From: Planctomycetaceae bacterium
GTDB lineage: Bacteria; Planctomycetota; Planctomycetia; Pirellulales; Pirellulaceae
Reading direction: 5' to 3'
Length of the DNA: 64,000 bases
NCBI GenBank assembly: GCA_020638995.1
Contig: JACKHM010000001.1
Span: 2,852,001-2,916,000, forward strand
In this document: positions 18,305 through 27,424 of the stretch, piece after piece
Numbering within the stretch: position 1 is the stretch's first letter
How the letters are laid out: each line of letters opens with the position of its first letter
Notes under the pieces: model-generated
The model's database searches: none
What the model was told of the DNA's origin: nothing
Seen by the model: only the letters and a program-made list of their open reading frames with translations
Made by a program: the position numbers and the translations under genes

Positions 18305-19300
18305 CTACTTCTTCACCACCCAAATGTTTCGAAAGACGACTGGGTTGCCGTGGTTCTGAAGAAACAGCCCATCCGGTTCGGGGCCCTCTTTGTTTCGACC
18401 AGGCGTTCCGTGTGTCAGCTCCACATCGCTATGAATCTCGACTCCATTGTGACGAACCGAGATGCGTGCGTTTTTCGTCTTGTTCCCACTGGCATCGTAC
18501 CGTGCCGCTGTAAAGTCAATGTCGTAGGTTTGCCAAGTTAAAGGCGGGAAGCACATATTCACCCTGGGTTCGGCAATCGAGTAGATTCCGCCACATTCAT
18601 TGTTCTTGCCCTCGAGCCCGAATGAATCGAGGACTTGAACTTCGTAGCGGCTCTGCACGTAGACGCCGCTATTGCCGCGACCTTGCCCGCGCGCGGTCGG
18701 CATAAACGGAGTCTGGAACTCGATGTGTAGATGGTGGTCGCCGAACTTTTCCGTCGTGGAGATGTTCTGTGCGCCCAGCCACTTCCCATCGATGATCTCG
18801 CCACCCTCCCAAGCATCGGTCGAGCTGCCATCGAACAAGACGACGGCACCTTCCGGCGGCTTTGCGCCCAACGTCGGACTTTGACGATGTGCTTTCGCGA
18901 ATTCGGCAACCTTTAAATCGCCGAGATAAACGACCATCGAACCGTCCTTCACCTCGGCCGTCACTTTGCCGTCGTCGTGAGCGGTCGTAAAGCGTAGCAC
19001 TCCGTCCTCTAACTTGCCTTCAGTGGAGTGGGTTTTGTCACCGCGCGACCAGCCATCGCCCGGTAAACCACCGATGAAGCCGACCGCCTGAAAGGCTTCA
19101 TTACCCAAAGCGATAATTTGAACTCCGACCTTCAATTCCTTTTCGCCCGTTTTCACTGTGGCCAGATACTCACCCTGCAACTCATACTCGACACCAGCCT
19201 TTGCGGGGTCGGTGAATACCACGGCGCTTGGGTCCGCGGCGAGCAAAATAGCGGGAGCCAGGGTGATGAGGGCGGAAAGGCAGCGAACGGAGAGGGACAT
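18305..19300 (-). CDS. DUF1080 / 3-keto-disaccharide hydrolase domain protein, secreted
   Basis: A 331-aa exported protein (signal peptide 1-21, cut after LLAA). The C-terminal about 190 residues form a concanavalin-like DUF1080 domain: VLFDGSSTDAWEGGEIIDGK, then HLHIEFQTPF, GNSGVYVQSRYEVQVLDSFG, and the closing FLQNHGNPVVFRNIWV. Members of this family include 3-keto-glycoside hydrolases acting on oxidised sugars; many planctomycete paralogs are untested. An N-terminal region of about 130 residues is less typical. The real start is ATG 19300; the open frame continues upstream to 19525 but there it lies opposite the next gene. Confidence 0.85.
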   Translation of the reverse strand: MSLSVRCLSALITLAPAILLAADPSAVVFTDPAKAGVEYELQGEYLATVKTGEKELKVGVQIIALGNEAFQAVGFIGGLPGDGWSRGDKTHSTEGKLEDGVLRFTTAHDDGKVTAEVKDGSMVVYLGDLKVAEFAKAHRQSPTLGAKPPEGAVVLFDGSSTDAWEGGEIIDGKWLGAQNISTTEKFGDHHLHIEFQTPFMPTARGQGRGNSGVYVQSRYEVQVLDSFGLEGKNNECGGIYSIAEPRVNMCFPPLTWQTYDIDFTAARYDASGNKTKNARISVRHNGVEIHSDVELTHGTPGRNKEGPEPDGLFLQNHGNPVVFRNIWVVKK

Positions 19301-19481
19301 GAACGGGGCTCCATCAATTGAGGTTGAAATTCGAGGTCCCCAATTCTGAACCCCGTAGACATCGCAAGCAAGTAGAAAACGCGGGAAAATCGGGACGCTT
19401 GACTCGGGTTGGCCGTTCGCCAACACTAAACCCTTAATCTTGCTCTTCGTTCCTTCCATCCTTTCAGATCGAGTTTTCCAC

Positions 19482-20165
19482 GTGCCGCTCTCCATCGTTT
19501 GTCCCGGGTGCAAGAAGCGTTTCACTGTCAGCGAGAAGTTCGCCGGCCAGAAGGGACCGTGCCCAAAGTGTAAGACGGAAATTCAAATTCCGGCGCTTGG
19601 CGACGAGATTGTAATTCACGCTCCAGACTCAGGGACGTTGAAGGATTCCAAGGGGCGGTCTGTTTCGAAGCCGATTTTGCGCGAGGAAACTAAGTTCTCG
19701 CCCAAAGTCGCCGCCGGAATCGGAGTTGCCGTACTCGTCGTGCTGGTGCTGGCGATCATATTGAAACGCGGACCAGACGACGACCCAATTCCAGCAATTG
19801 TTCCGATATTGGGAGCGTTGTTGTTCGCCCCGCCAATTGTATTGGGAGGGTATACATTTCTCCGCAGTGATGAGCTTGAGCCGTATTCCGGAACAGATTT
19901 ATGGATACGCGTGGCCGCCTGCGGCGCTTCGTATGCGTTCCTGTGGGGAGCTTTCTGGTTCTTGTCCTCGCAACTGGGGCCATTCAATATCACGCAACTC
20001 GTTTTCATCCTGCCGCCGCTGGTCTTCGTTGGTGCTTTTGCGGCCTTCGCAAGTCTTGACCTGGACTACTTGATGGGACTAGTGCACTACGGTTTTTATT
20101 TGCTCGTGACCGGTGGATTGGCATTGTTTATCGGTATCGAGATGTTTGCTTCGGCGGCTAGTTAG
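19482..20165 (+). CDS. Zinc-ribbon membrane protein
   Basis: A 227-aa protein that begins with a zinc ribbon (IVCPGCKKRFTVSEKFAGQ, then GPCPKCK: two CxxC knuckles within residues 5-30), typical of planctomycete membrane proteins, followed by a charged linker and about five hydrophobic segments from residue 82 to the C terminus. I prefer the GTG at 19482, which gives an N terminus of M-PLSIVCPGCKK, over a TTG at 19440. No enzymatic motifs are seen and the function is unknown. Confidence 0.7.
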   Translation: MPLSIVCPGCKKRFTVSEKFAGQKGPCPKCKTEIQIPALGDEIVIHAPDSGTLKDSKGRSVSKPILREETKFSPKVAAGIGVAVLVVLVLAIILKRGPDDDPIPAIVPILGALLFAPPIVLGGYTFLRSDELEPYSGTDLWIRVAACGASYAFLWGAFWFLSSQLGPFNITQLVFILPPLVFVGAFAAFASLDLDYLMGLVHYGFYLLVTGGLALFIGIEMFASAAS

Positions 20166-20207
20166 CCGCGAGTCGACTCGCACAATTCGTCGTAAGGCAG
20201 CATCAGC

Positions 20208-21557
20208 GTGGTAAGCACGATCGGTGAGATTCCCGAAATCCAGGGACTCGACGCGCGGCAGCATTTGCTTCGCATTCCGCCGCAACTCGACGTACCGCTC
20301 ACGCGCCGCGTGCGGCAGATCATCGATACGGCCGAGTTCCGCCGACTTTCGCGCATCAGTCAGCTGGGGCTTGTATCGCTGGTCTATCCAGCCGCCCATC
20401 ACACGCGATTCGAGCACTCGCTGGGCGTCTATCGCATGGCGCTGCACTATTTAAAGCGTTTGTCTTATGACGAACGGTTTGCCGATGCAATCTCGGTGAA
20501 AGATGCGGAAGTTTTTATCGCAGCGTCGTTGCTTCACGACCTCGGACATTGGCCTTTTTGCCATCCGATCGAAGACATGGATTTGGCCGGCGTTCCAGAA
20601 CACGAGCTTTTCGCCAATAGCTTTTTGCTTGAGGGAGAGGTCGCCGACGCGTTGCGCGACGATTGGGGAATTAATCCGCGAGAGGTAGTGGCACTTCTGT
20701 CCGAAAAACCTCGCGATGCAAAGTCGAGCATATTGCACAGTATGCTGTCGGGGCCAATCGACGTGGACAAGATGGATTACTTGTTTCGAGACAGTCTGCA
20801 TGCTGGTGTCCCTTACGGTCAGAATTTCGATCAGCAGCGACTGATTGGCAGCTTGTGTTTGAACGAAGCCGGAGACGGTCTTGCGATTACCGAGAAAGGC
20901 CGCACCGCCGCCGAAATGATGGTGTTTGCTCGCTATGTCATGTTCAGCGAAGTTTATTGGCATCATTCGGTTCGTTCGGCGACGGCGATGTTGCAACGGG
21001 CTTTCTATCTTCTTTATGGGGATCTCGACCTTGACACACTGTTTCGTCAGCACGAACAGCAGATGATCGACGAGCTGGTAAACGCAGCAGGCACCGGTCC
21101 GGCGAACGAGCTGCTCGACGGTCTGTTCGGCGCCACGCGTCGGCTTTACAAGCGCTTGGCTCAATACAGCTACTTCCAAGAGCGGGACATCTACGACCAA
21201 CTGGCTCGTCGGCCCTATCCATGGTTAGTCTGCTGTGCCGAACACTTCACGAACCTGCTCAGCCGTGAAGTTGGTCGTCGCGTCGCCCCCCATGAAATCT
21301 TGTTTGACGCCCCGCCGATCAAGTTGGAGGTGGAGTTCAATATCGAAGTTCAATACGCGAAAGAAGATTGCTATCGAAAACTGGGTGATGTCTCCCCTGT
21401 TGTTCGCACGCTCGCACGACAACAGTTCGACGATTTTGTCAAACGTGTGCGCGTGTTCGCTCATCCTGAGCTTGCGGTCGACATGAATGATTCACACGAC
21501 ATCAACGGCTTGCTTCGTGAAGCGATCGCAATCACGATCGGAGCCGATGCTCAATGA
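20208..21557 (+). CDS. HD-domain phosphohydrolase (dGTPase/SAMHD1-like)
   Basis: A 449-aa cytoplasmic HD-superfamily metal-dependent phosphohydrolase. Metal ligands are visible: H in HHTRFEHSLGVYRM, HD in ASLLHDLGHWPF, and the distal D in GPIDVDKMDYLFRDS. The surrounding sequence (QIIDTAEFRRLSRISQLG...VYPAAHHTRFEHSLG) is the signature of the dGTPase-like/SAMHD1-like branch, whose members hydrolyse nucleotides; the substrate here is not known. It starts with GTG, 42 bp after the preceding stop codon, with AAGG in that gap. Confidence 0.85.
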   Translation: MVSTIGEIPEIQGLDARQHLLRIPPQLDVPLTRRVRQIIDTAEFRRLSRISQLGLVSLVYPAAHHTRFEHSLGVYRMALHYLKRLSYDERFADAISVKDAEVFIAASLLHDLGHWPFCHPIEDMDLAGVPEHELFANSFLLEGEVADALRDDWGINPREVVALLSEKPRDAKSSILHSMLSGPIDVDKMDYLFRDSLHAGVPYGQNFDQQRLIGSLCLNEAGDGLAITEKGRTAAEMMVFARYVMFSEVYWHHSVRSATAMLQRAFYLLYGDLDLDTLFRQHEQQMIDELVNAAGTGPANELLDGLFGATRRLYKRLAQYSYFQERDIYDQLARRPYPWLVCCAEHFTNLLSREVGRRVAPHEILFDAPPIKLEVEFNIEVQYAKEDCYRKLGDVSPVVRTLARQQFDDFVKRVRVFAHPELAVDMNDSHDINGLLREAIAITIGADAQ

Positions 21558-21598
21558 AACGATAGAAAACGGGTGGAGTGGGGCCTACTCAGGGATCG

Positions 21599-22624
21599 TC
21601 AGTCGACCGCCACGAATAGGTCGCGAAGTACGCTGGATGCTACCGCCCAGCTGTCTGCCGCAGCTTCAAAGTCGACTTTCATCCATCGAACTGGTTGATT
21701 AGGCGAGGCCCGCGATCTTGTCGTGACTTGTTCGTTGACGGGAAACTGTGCGCTGCTGCCTGTCGCCAACCGCTCTTCGATTTCCGGCGAAAGTAGATAG
21801 TCTACCAGTCGTCGAGCGTTCACCGGATTTTGACAGTCCTTCAAAATGCACAGGCTATTGGGGATGAAGAGCGAACCGAGTTCACCTTCCGCTTGATCCG
21901 GAAACACGATCTCGACGGGCATGCCATTGTCGATCTCGATAATGGCGTCATCGGTGTCAGTGATTCCGAATGCAAGTTGGCCACGACCGACAGCTGCAGC
22001 GACTTGTTTGTTTCCCGACATCACCTCGGCGTTCTCGCGAATTGCCCGAAAGAAGGCGGTTGCACGCTCGTCACCCCAAATTGAAAACAACACAGCGGCA
22101 TGTGTGGCCGTGGTCCCGAACAGCGGCTTCGCGATGCCCACTTGGCCCTTCCATTTCGTGTCTGTCAGGTCGTTAACCGAAGTTGGAATCGAATCCCGAT
22201 CTACGAGATCAGTATTGATGATCAACACACGTGCCCGCGCGGCGAGCCCATGCCATTGGGCACTCGCTGAACGATAGCTGAGCGGAAACGTCTCTGCGGC
22301 TGGCGAATGATAGACGTCCAGCAGACCCAGCCTTTCCAGTCTCAGCGTGTGAAGAATCTCGTTATTCCAGAAGACATCACACCGCGGGCGATTCTGTTCC
22401 TGGATGATGGCACTCACTAAGCCAACGGTCTTCGTCGACTCGACGTCGTATTTCGCGAGCGTTTGAATACCCGTCGCCGTTTGAAAGTCGTTCAGGATTG
22501 GTTCCGAAAACTCGCGGTCGAGTGCCGCGTAGACAATGACTTCCTGTTCGGAATATGGCAGGCAACCGATGGCAGTCGCCAACAAGCTCGCGAGCACGAC
22601 AAGGCGCAAACCGTTTCGGATCAC
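21599..22624 (-). CDS. Extracellular solute-binding lipoprotein, Fe(III)-type
   Basis: A 341-aa periplasmic-binding-protein-fold lipoprotein. The signal peptide ends in a lipobox (ATAIGC, C21). Conserved segments match the FbpA/FutA-like iron-binding family: VIVYAALDREFSEPILNDFQ, NRPRCDVFWNNEILHTLRLE, and KWKGQVGIAKPLFGTTATH. It normally delivers ferric iron or a related anion to an ABC permease, but no permease or ATPase genes are adjacent, so it may be an orphan receptor. Convergent with the HD gene. Confidence 0.82.
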   Translation of the reverse strand: MIRNGLRLVVLASLLATAIGCLPYSEQEVIVYAALDREFSEPILNDFQTATGIQTLAKYDVESTKTVGLVSAIIQEQNRPRCDVFWNNEILHTLRLERLGLLDVYHSPAAETFPLSYRSASAQWHGLAARARVLIINTDLVDRDSIPTSVNDLTDTKWKGQVGIAKPLFGTTATHAAVLFSIWGDERATAFFRAIRENAEVMSGNKQVAAAVGRGQLAFGITDTDDAIIEIDNGMPVEIVFPDQAEGELGSLFIPNSLCILKDCQNPVNARRLVDYLLSPEIEERLATGSSAQFPVNEQVTTRSRASPNQPVRWMKVDFEAAADSWAVASSVLRDLFVAVD

Positions 22625-22726
22625 AAGAATTTACCTCACGCGCCCACGTACCGTCACAGAGCTCGACCGACTGGTTAGAATAGCTTGTCGGTAGTCACTT
22701 GAATATGTTGCCGGAGTTGCAGACTG

Positions 22727-24280
22727 ATGCCGAGTTCGCAGATCGTAATCATTTCGCGAGATAGAAGGCTGTTGGCAATGACGCTCGCGGCGGCTTTTGT
22801 GATCGGTTGTGGCGGCGCGCAAACCGAGCCTCAACACTCCGGCAGCAGGCTCGCTCAAGCGGGCAGCGTGGTCAAACAGGATCAGCCAAAAGCCGCACCG
22901 ACGAGCTCGGCGCCCGCAGAGTTGCCAACTTTTGGCGAAACGCAACAAATGGTTGATCGAGAGCGAACACTTGGTGATTTGTTCGAGCAGGCGAGCAGCA
23001 AGCCGTTCGAAGAGGCTCCGATGATCTTGGCTGCCGACAATTCGACGACACCGAAAATCGATGAGGAACGAGTTGCTGCCTCTGGAATTCGCAAGATTGA
23101 GGGCGAACACCTCACGCTTTATACCGATTTGCCCCAGGCACCAGCGATCGAAGAGTTACCCGACGTGTTCGATGCCGCCATTCCACAATGGTCCGAGTAC
23201 TTTGGCGTGGACGCAAAGTCGGTCGAGTCGTGGCAGCAGATCGGATACTTGATGCGGGAGAAGGCGCGTTTCGTCACTGCCGGCCTGTTGCCCGAAAGCT
23301 TGCCACCGTTCTTAAATGGCTTTCAACAAGGCAACGAGTTGTGGCTGTACGAACAGCCGTCGGACTATTATCGCCGACACTTGCTGTTGCACGAGGGCAC
23401 GCACGGATTTATGAAGCGGTTCCTCGGCGGTGCCGGACCGCCTTGGTATATGGAGGGGACGGCTGAGCTCTTTGGAACGCATCGGTGGCAAGACCAGCAA
23501 CTACTCCTCCGCTGGTTCCCAGTCGACAAGGAATTGGTTTCACACTGGGGACGTATCAAAGTCGTTCAGGATGACTTTCGTAGTGGTGCGGGCAAGGCAC
23601 TCGAAGACGTTTTGCGCTACGACAAGACGGCACACTTGCAAGTTGAACCTTACGCGTGGTGCTGGGCAGCTGCTGTGTTCTTCGATTCGCATCCCGCGTA
23701 TCGCGATCGATTCCGCGAGTTTCGCAAGTTTGCACCAGACGATACCCTGAGCTTCTCGCAGCGATTCTACGACACGTTTAAAGCTGACTGGCCAAGCATC
23801 ACAAGACAGTGGCACGTCTTTGTGGCAAACATCGACTATGGATTTGACATTGCTCGTGAAGCCATCGATCCAAAGGAGGCGAGCGAGTTGCCGAACGATG
23901 GCGCCACGGTGACAATCACAGCGAATCGTGGCTGGCAATCGACCGGCATTCTGCTCAGCGCAGGAACCAAGTACAAGCTTGAAGCCAGTGGTCGCTATCA
24001 ATTGGGGGACAAGCCTAAAATCTGGTGGTGCGAGCCGAACGGGGTCACGATTCGTTACCACAAGGGCCTCCCACTGGGCGTGTTGATCGGAGCGATTGTG
24101 GATGAGTCCGCTGTTGACGGCGGCGCGCTGCCGCTGGTCGCGCCGAAAGAGATCGGCCTGGGCGGCGAATATCCGATCGACGCTAGCGGCACGCTTTATT
24201 TACGGGTTAACGACTCGCCCACCGAGCTGGAAGACAATGCCGGTTCGCTAGAAGTGCGGATAGTGAAAGTGCCTGCGTGA
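22727..24280 (+). CDS. Putative zincin-type lipoprotein (HEGTH motif)
   Basis: A 517-aa lipoprotein (lipobox FVIGC, C28) with a low-complexity linker and then a domain carrying a gluzincin-like metal site: H222-E-G-T-H226, with E243 in the PPWYMEGTAELF segment as the likely third ligand. This arrangement is that of peptidase-MA-like domains. The C-terminal about 120 residues look like a beta-sandwich. A proteolytic role is inferred from the motif only; no substrate is known. It is divergent from the iron-binding lipoprotein gene. Confidence 0.72.
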   Translation: MPSSQIVIISRDRRLLAMTLAAAFVIGCGGAQTEPQHSGSRLAQAGSVVKQDQPKAAPTSSAPAELPTFGETQQMVDRERTLGDLFEQASSKPFEEAPMILAADNSTTPKIDEERVAASGIRKIEGEHLTLYTDLPQAPAIEELPDVFDAAIPQWSEYFGVDAKSVESWQQIGYLMREKARFVTAGLLPESLPPFLNGFQQGNELWLYEQPSDYYRRHLLLHEGTHGFMKRFLGGAGPPWYMEGTAELFGTHRWQDQQLLLRWFPVDKELVSHWGRIKVVQDDFRSGAGKALEDVLRYDKTAHLQVEPYAWCWAAAVFFDSHPAYRDRFREFRKFAPDDTLSFSQRFYDTFKADWPSITRQWHVFVANIDYGFDIAREAIDPKEASELPNDGATVTITANRGWQSTGILLSAGTKYKLEASGRYQLGDKPKIWWCEPNGVTIRYHKGLPLGVLIGAIVDESAVDGGALPLVAPKEIGLGGEYPIDASGTLYLRVNDSPTELEDNAGSLEVRIVKVPA

Positions 24281-24483
24281 TTGAGACCTGCGGACCCGCT
24301 GCGGTCCCTCATTGACGAACCCATTATCAACCCCAACAATGCAGGGCTTAAACGCCTCAATCCCGCTGAAAAACTTAAATCTGCTAATTGCGGCTAAGGT
24401 CGGAGAGTTGGACACTTGATCTCGCGTCCGTTTTCGCGTTGATCGAACTCACAAACCTCAAATCTCGGTCGGTGGTGGTATTC

Positions 24484-25743
24484 ATGAATCACATCGAAGC
24501 ACAAGACCCTGATGTTTGGGCCGCGATCGAGGCCGAAGTCGAGCGGCAGCGCGACGGGCTGGAGATGATCGCGAGCGAGAACTATACCAGCGCCGCCGTG
24601 ATGCAGGCGATGGGCACGGTACTCACCAACAAGTACGCTGAGGGTTATCCGGGGCGACGGTATTACGGCGGATGCGAACACGTTGACACCGTCGAGACAT
24701 TGGCAATTGAGCGCGCCAAAGAACTATTCGGCGCCGAGCACGCGAATGTTCAGCCGCACTCCGGCTCGCAAGCGAATATGGCCGTCTATCTCACGGCGAT
24801 CCAACCCGGCGATACGGTCCTTGGGCTGGATCTGGCCCACGGGGGTCATCTGACGCACGGCATGAAGCTGAACATCTCGGGCATTTTGTACAACTTCATC
24901 AGCTATGGCGTGACGCGCGACACGAACCTGATTGACTTCGATCAGATCATCAAGCTCGCGCGCGAGCACAAACCCAAATTGATTGTGGCGGGTGCAAGTG
25001 CTTACCCACGCGAGATTCCTCACGCGCGCTTTGCCGAGATTGCGGAAGAAGTGGGCGCAAAGTTGTTTGTCGATATGGCTCACTACGCCGGACTCGTTGC
25101 TGCGGGACTGCACAACAGTCCTGTGCCCGTTGCCGACTTTGTGACCACCACTACTCACAAGACGCTGCGCGGACCGCGAGCCGGATTGGTGCTGTGTAAA
25201 AAGGAATACGTAAAGGATGTGAATCGCAGCGTGTTCCCCGGTTTGCAAGGGGGCCCCTTGATGCACGTCATCGCTGGCAAAGCGATTTGTTTTGGCGAGG
25301 CATTGCAGCCCGAGTTTAAGCAGTACGCTCAATCGATTATCGATAATGCGAAGGTGCTGGCCGAGGTGCTTGCTGGTGGCGGCTTGAAGCTGGCGAGCGG
25401 AGGCACTGACAATCATCTGATGTTGGTCGATGTCACGCCGCTGAACATCGGTGGTAAGATCGCCGAAGAATCTCTGGAGGCATCTGGTATCACGGTCAAC
25501 AAGAACATGATCCCGTTTGACGAGCGAAAGCCGGTTGATCCATCGGGAATTCGCGTCGGCACGCCAGCGCTGACGACGCGAGGTATGGGTGTCGATGAAA
25601 TGCGTCGCGTTGGCGGCTGGATGCTGGAAGTATTGAAGAATCCGGAAGACGAAGCTGTGCGAGCCAAAGTCCGTGGCGAAGTTCGCGAGATGTGCAAGCA
25701 TTTCCCGGTGCCTGCCGATCGACAATTGGCTGAGTCAACTTGA
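24484..25743 (+). CDS. glyA: Serine hydroxymethyltransferase
   Basis: A 419-aa PLP enzyme that interconverts serine and glycine with tetrahydrofolate, supplying one-carbon units. Conserved landmarks: EMIASENYTS, NKYAEGYPGRRYYGGCEHVD, the folate/PLP region ANVQPHSGSQANMAVY, and the PLP lysine K226 in TTTHKTLRGPRAG (K229 in E. coli). Length and all motifs are normal. The ATG at 24484 gives the usual N terminus; the open frame begins 32 codons earlier without homology. No riboswitch-like structure was recognised in the 203 bp upstream. Confidence 0.98.
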   Translation: MNHIEAQDPDVWAAIEAEVERQRDGLEMIASENYTSAAVMQAMGTVLTNKYAEGYPGRRYYGGCEHVDTVETLAIERAKELFGAEHANVQPHSGSQANMAVYLTAIQPGDTVLGLDLAHGGHLTHGMKLNISGILYNFISYGVTRDTNLIDFDQIIKLAREHKPKLIVAGASAYPREIPHARFAEIAEEVGAKLFVDMAHYAGLVAAGLHNSPVPVADFVTTTTHKTLRGPRAGLVLCKKEYVKDVNRSVFPGLQGGPLMHVIAGKAICFGEALQPEFKQYAQSIIDNAKVLAEVLAGGGLKLASGGTDNHLMLVDVTPLNIGGKIAEESLEASGITVNKNMIPFDERKPVDPSGIRVGTPALTTRGMGVDEMRRVGGWMLEVLKNPEDEAVRAKVRGEVREMCKHFPVPADRQLAEST

Positions 25744-25852
25744 CAATTCCCGTAACTGATTCACCTGTGTTCAATCGCACGTGATATCCCGCCGAACTTC
25801 AGCAGGTTCAGTACCGATATTTGCGACCACTCACTCAAAACCCGATAATCTC

Positions 25853-26296
25853 ATGAGCAATCGAATCCTGATCGCCGACGACAATGAACCCAACCGCGAA
25901 TTGCTCGACGCATATCTAGCGGGAGTTGATTGCGAAACCGAGATCGCTGTGGACGGTCAGGATACGCTCGACAAAGTCGCCTCGTTCAAGCCGGATTTGA
26001 TTCTGCTCGACATCATGATGCCAAAGCTAAGTGGCTTTGAGGTCTGTAAGAAGATCAAGGAAGATCCTGCCACAAAGCAAATCATGATTCTGATGGTAAC
26101 GGCGTTGAACGAGTTGGGTGACATTGAACGCGCCGTTTCTGCGGGCACTGACGACTTCCTCTCGAAGCCCGTTAACAAAATCGAGCTAATCAAGCGGGTG
26201 CAGAACATGCTGAAACTAAAAGATATCTCTGACGAAAACGAGCGTCTTAGGCGTTATATCGAGGAGATGGGCGACGATCGAGGCGACGACAACTAG
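25853..26296 (+). CDS. Stand-alone response-regulator receiver domain protein
   Basis: A 147-aa single-domain receiver: acidic pair in ILIADDNEPN, phospho-acceptor D in LILLDIMMPKLSG, T in LMVTALNE, and K in FLSKPVNK. A short charged helix follows (about 120-147). There is no output domain, so it presumably passes a phosphoryl group on or acts through protein contact. The next gene starts one base after its stop codon, suggesting coupling. A cognate kinase is not in the neighbourhood apart from the broken one at 17.7 kb. Confidence 0.93.
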   Translation: MSNRILIADDNEPNRELLDAYLAGVDCETEIAVDGQDTLDKVASFKPDLILLDIMMPKLSGFEVCKKIKEDPATKQIMILMVTALNELGDIERAVSAGTDDFLSKPVNKIELIKRVQNMLKLKDISDENERLRRYIEEMGDDRGDDN

Positions 26297-26297
26297 C

Positions 26298-27407
26298 ATG
26301 TCTCGTCTCACTCCTGACTTGGAAGCAAAGCTCTGCAACTTTGCCCTCGCGCTTGTCGACCAAAAACAGGCTGTCGTCGCCGTTCCCCCGCAGCAGAATT
26401 CAACTGGATTCTGGTTCGGTGGCGGCAACATGATCGAGGCTGCGGACGGTCAGCTGTATCTCGTCGGTCGATATCGCAACTTTGGTGATTCGCGGACTGG
26501 ATTAGGTGCGGGTGAGCGAGGGCTGGAACTTGCGATCTTTCGCTCGGATGACCGAGGCGGGACTTGGCAGAAGCAAGTTAGCTTTTCCAAGCCGGAGTTA
26601 AACGTCGATGATCGTGCGGTATTGTCGATCGAAGGCAGTGCGCTTTATTTAAGCGAGCGCGGCGTCGAACTGTTTGTGTCGACCGAGAAAGCGGGGATCG
26701 AGTATCCGGAAGAGTTCCGGTCTTTCCTGAAGCCCGGTACGGGTGTTTGGACGATCGAACGGCTTGAGGCGAGTTCGATCGAGGGTCTAAAAAACGCTAC
26801 GATCGAAACCGTGCTCAAGTCGGCGGATCCTTCCGTGTTGCATGTCAAAGACCCGGCAGTTTATACGGCGGCGAACGGCGATCTCGTGGTGATGTTCTGC
26901 ACACATCCCTACTGCTGGTCCAGCTCGAATACTGCTTACGCAATACGACGGAAGAACCAGAAGCAGCTGGGCGGGTCTTGTTTCGATTTCTTTCCGCGCG
27001 GCTCTACCTGGGATGTCGCGATCACTCGCGGTACTAGCGTTTTAGACGTTCCCAAGCTCGGTGCCTTCGCCAATCGACCAGTTAGCTTGCTGTTCTACGA
27101 CGGCGGCGAATCGCTTCGCAATTTGGACGAACACGAGCAGGCGGTAAAACGCGCTCGCGGCTACTCTTGTGAAGAAATCGGCGGCGTGGCCTATTTCCTC
27201 GATGGCGATATGAGTCGGATCTATCGCCTCTCGCAGAACAAGCCGATGTTCATCAGTCCTTACGGCACCGGTTGCAGCCGGTATGTTGATGTTTTGAGTG
27301 CAAGCGACGGCTTGTACGCGACGTGGCAGCAGTCACAGAGCGATCTTTCGCAGCCGCTCGTCATGAACTTTCTGAGTAATCCCGCCATCGCAAAATTGCT
27401 GGCGTAG
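26298..27407 (+). CDS. Sialidase-like (BNR/Asp-box) protein
   Basis: A 369-aa protein with a beta-propeller appearance. One clear Asp-box is seen (SDDRGGTW, residues 83-90), preceded by GFWFGGGNMIEAADGQLYLVGRYRN-like strands found in exo-sialidase-like families. No signal peptide is evident, so it may be cytoplasmic. Catalytic sialidase residues (Arg triad, Tyr/Glu) cannot be assigned with confidence. It directly follows the receiver-domain gene. Sialidase activity should not be assumed. Confidence 0.6.
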   Translation: MSRLTPDLEAKLCNFALALVDQKQAVVAVPPQQNSTGFWFGGGNMIEAADGQLYLVGRYRNFGDSRTGLGAGERGLELAIFRSDDRGGTWQKQVSFSKPELNVDDRAVLSIEGSALYLSERGVELFVSTEKAGIEYPEEFRSFLKPGTGVWTIERLEASSIEGLKNATIETVLKSADPSVLHVKDPAVYTAANGDLVVMFCTHPYCWSSSNTAYAIRRKNQKQLGGSCFDFFPRGSTWDVAITRGTSVLDVPKLGAFANRPVSLLFYDGGESLRNLDEHEQAVKRARGYSCEEIGGVAYFLDGDMSRIYRLSQNKPMFISPYGTGCSRYVDVLSASDGLYATWQQSQSDLSQPLVMNFLSNPAIAKLLA

Positions 27408-27424
27408 ATAAGCAGCCGATAACA

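Noticed and set aside
20451..21200. 249-codon frame opposite the HD phosphohydrolase gene
   Set aside because: It is the antisense shadow of the conserved HD gene.
24281..24483. Terminator or riboswitch before glyA
   Set aside because: A five-base stem GGACC/GGTCC (24292-24307) is present, but it has no U-tract and is too weak to call.
24724..25725. 333-codon frame opposite glyA
   Set aside because: Antisense shadow of a well-conserved gene, no recognisable domain.
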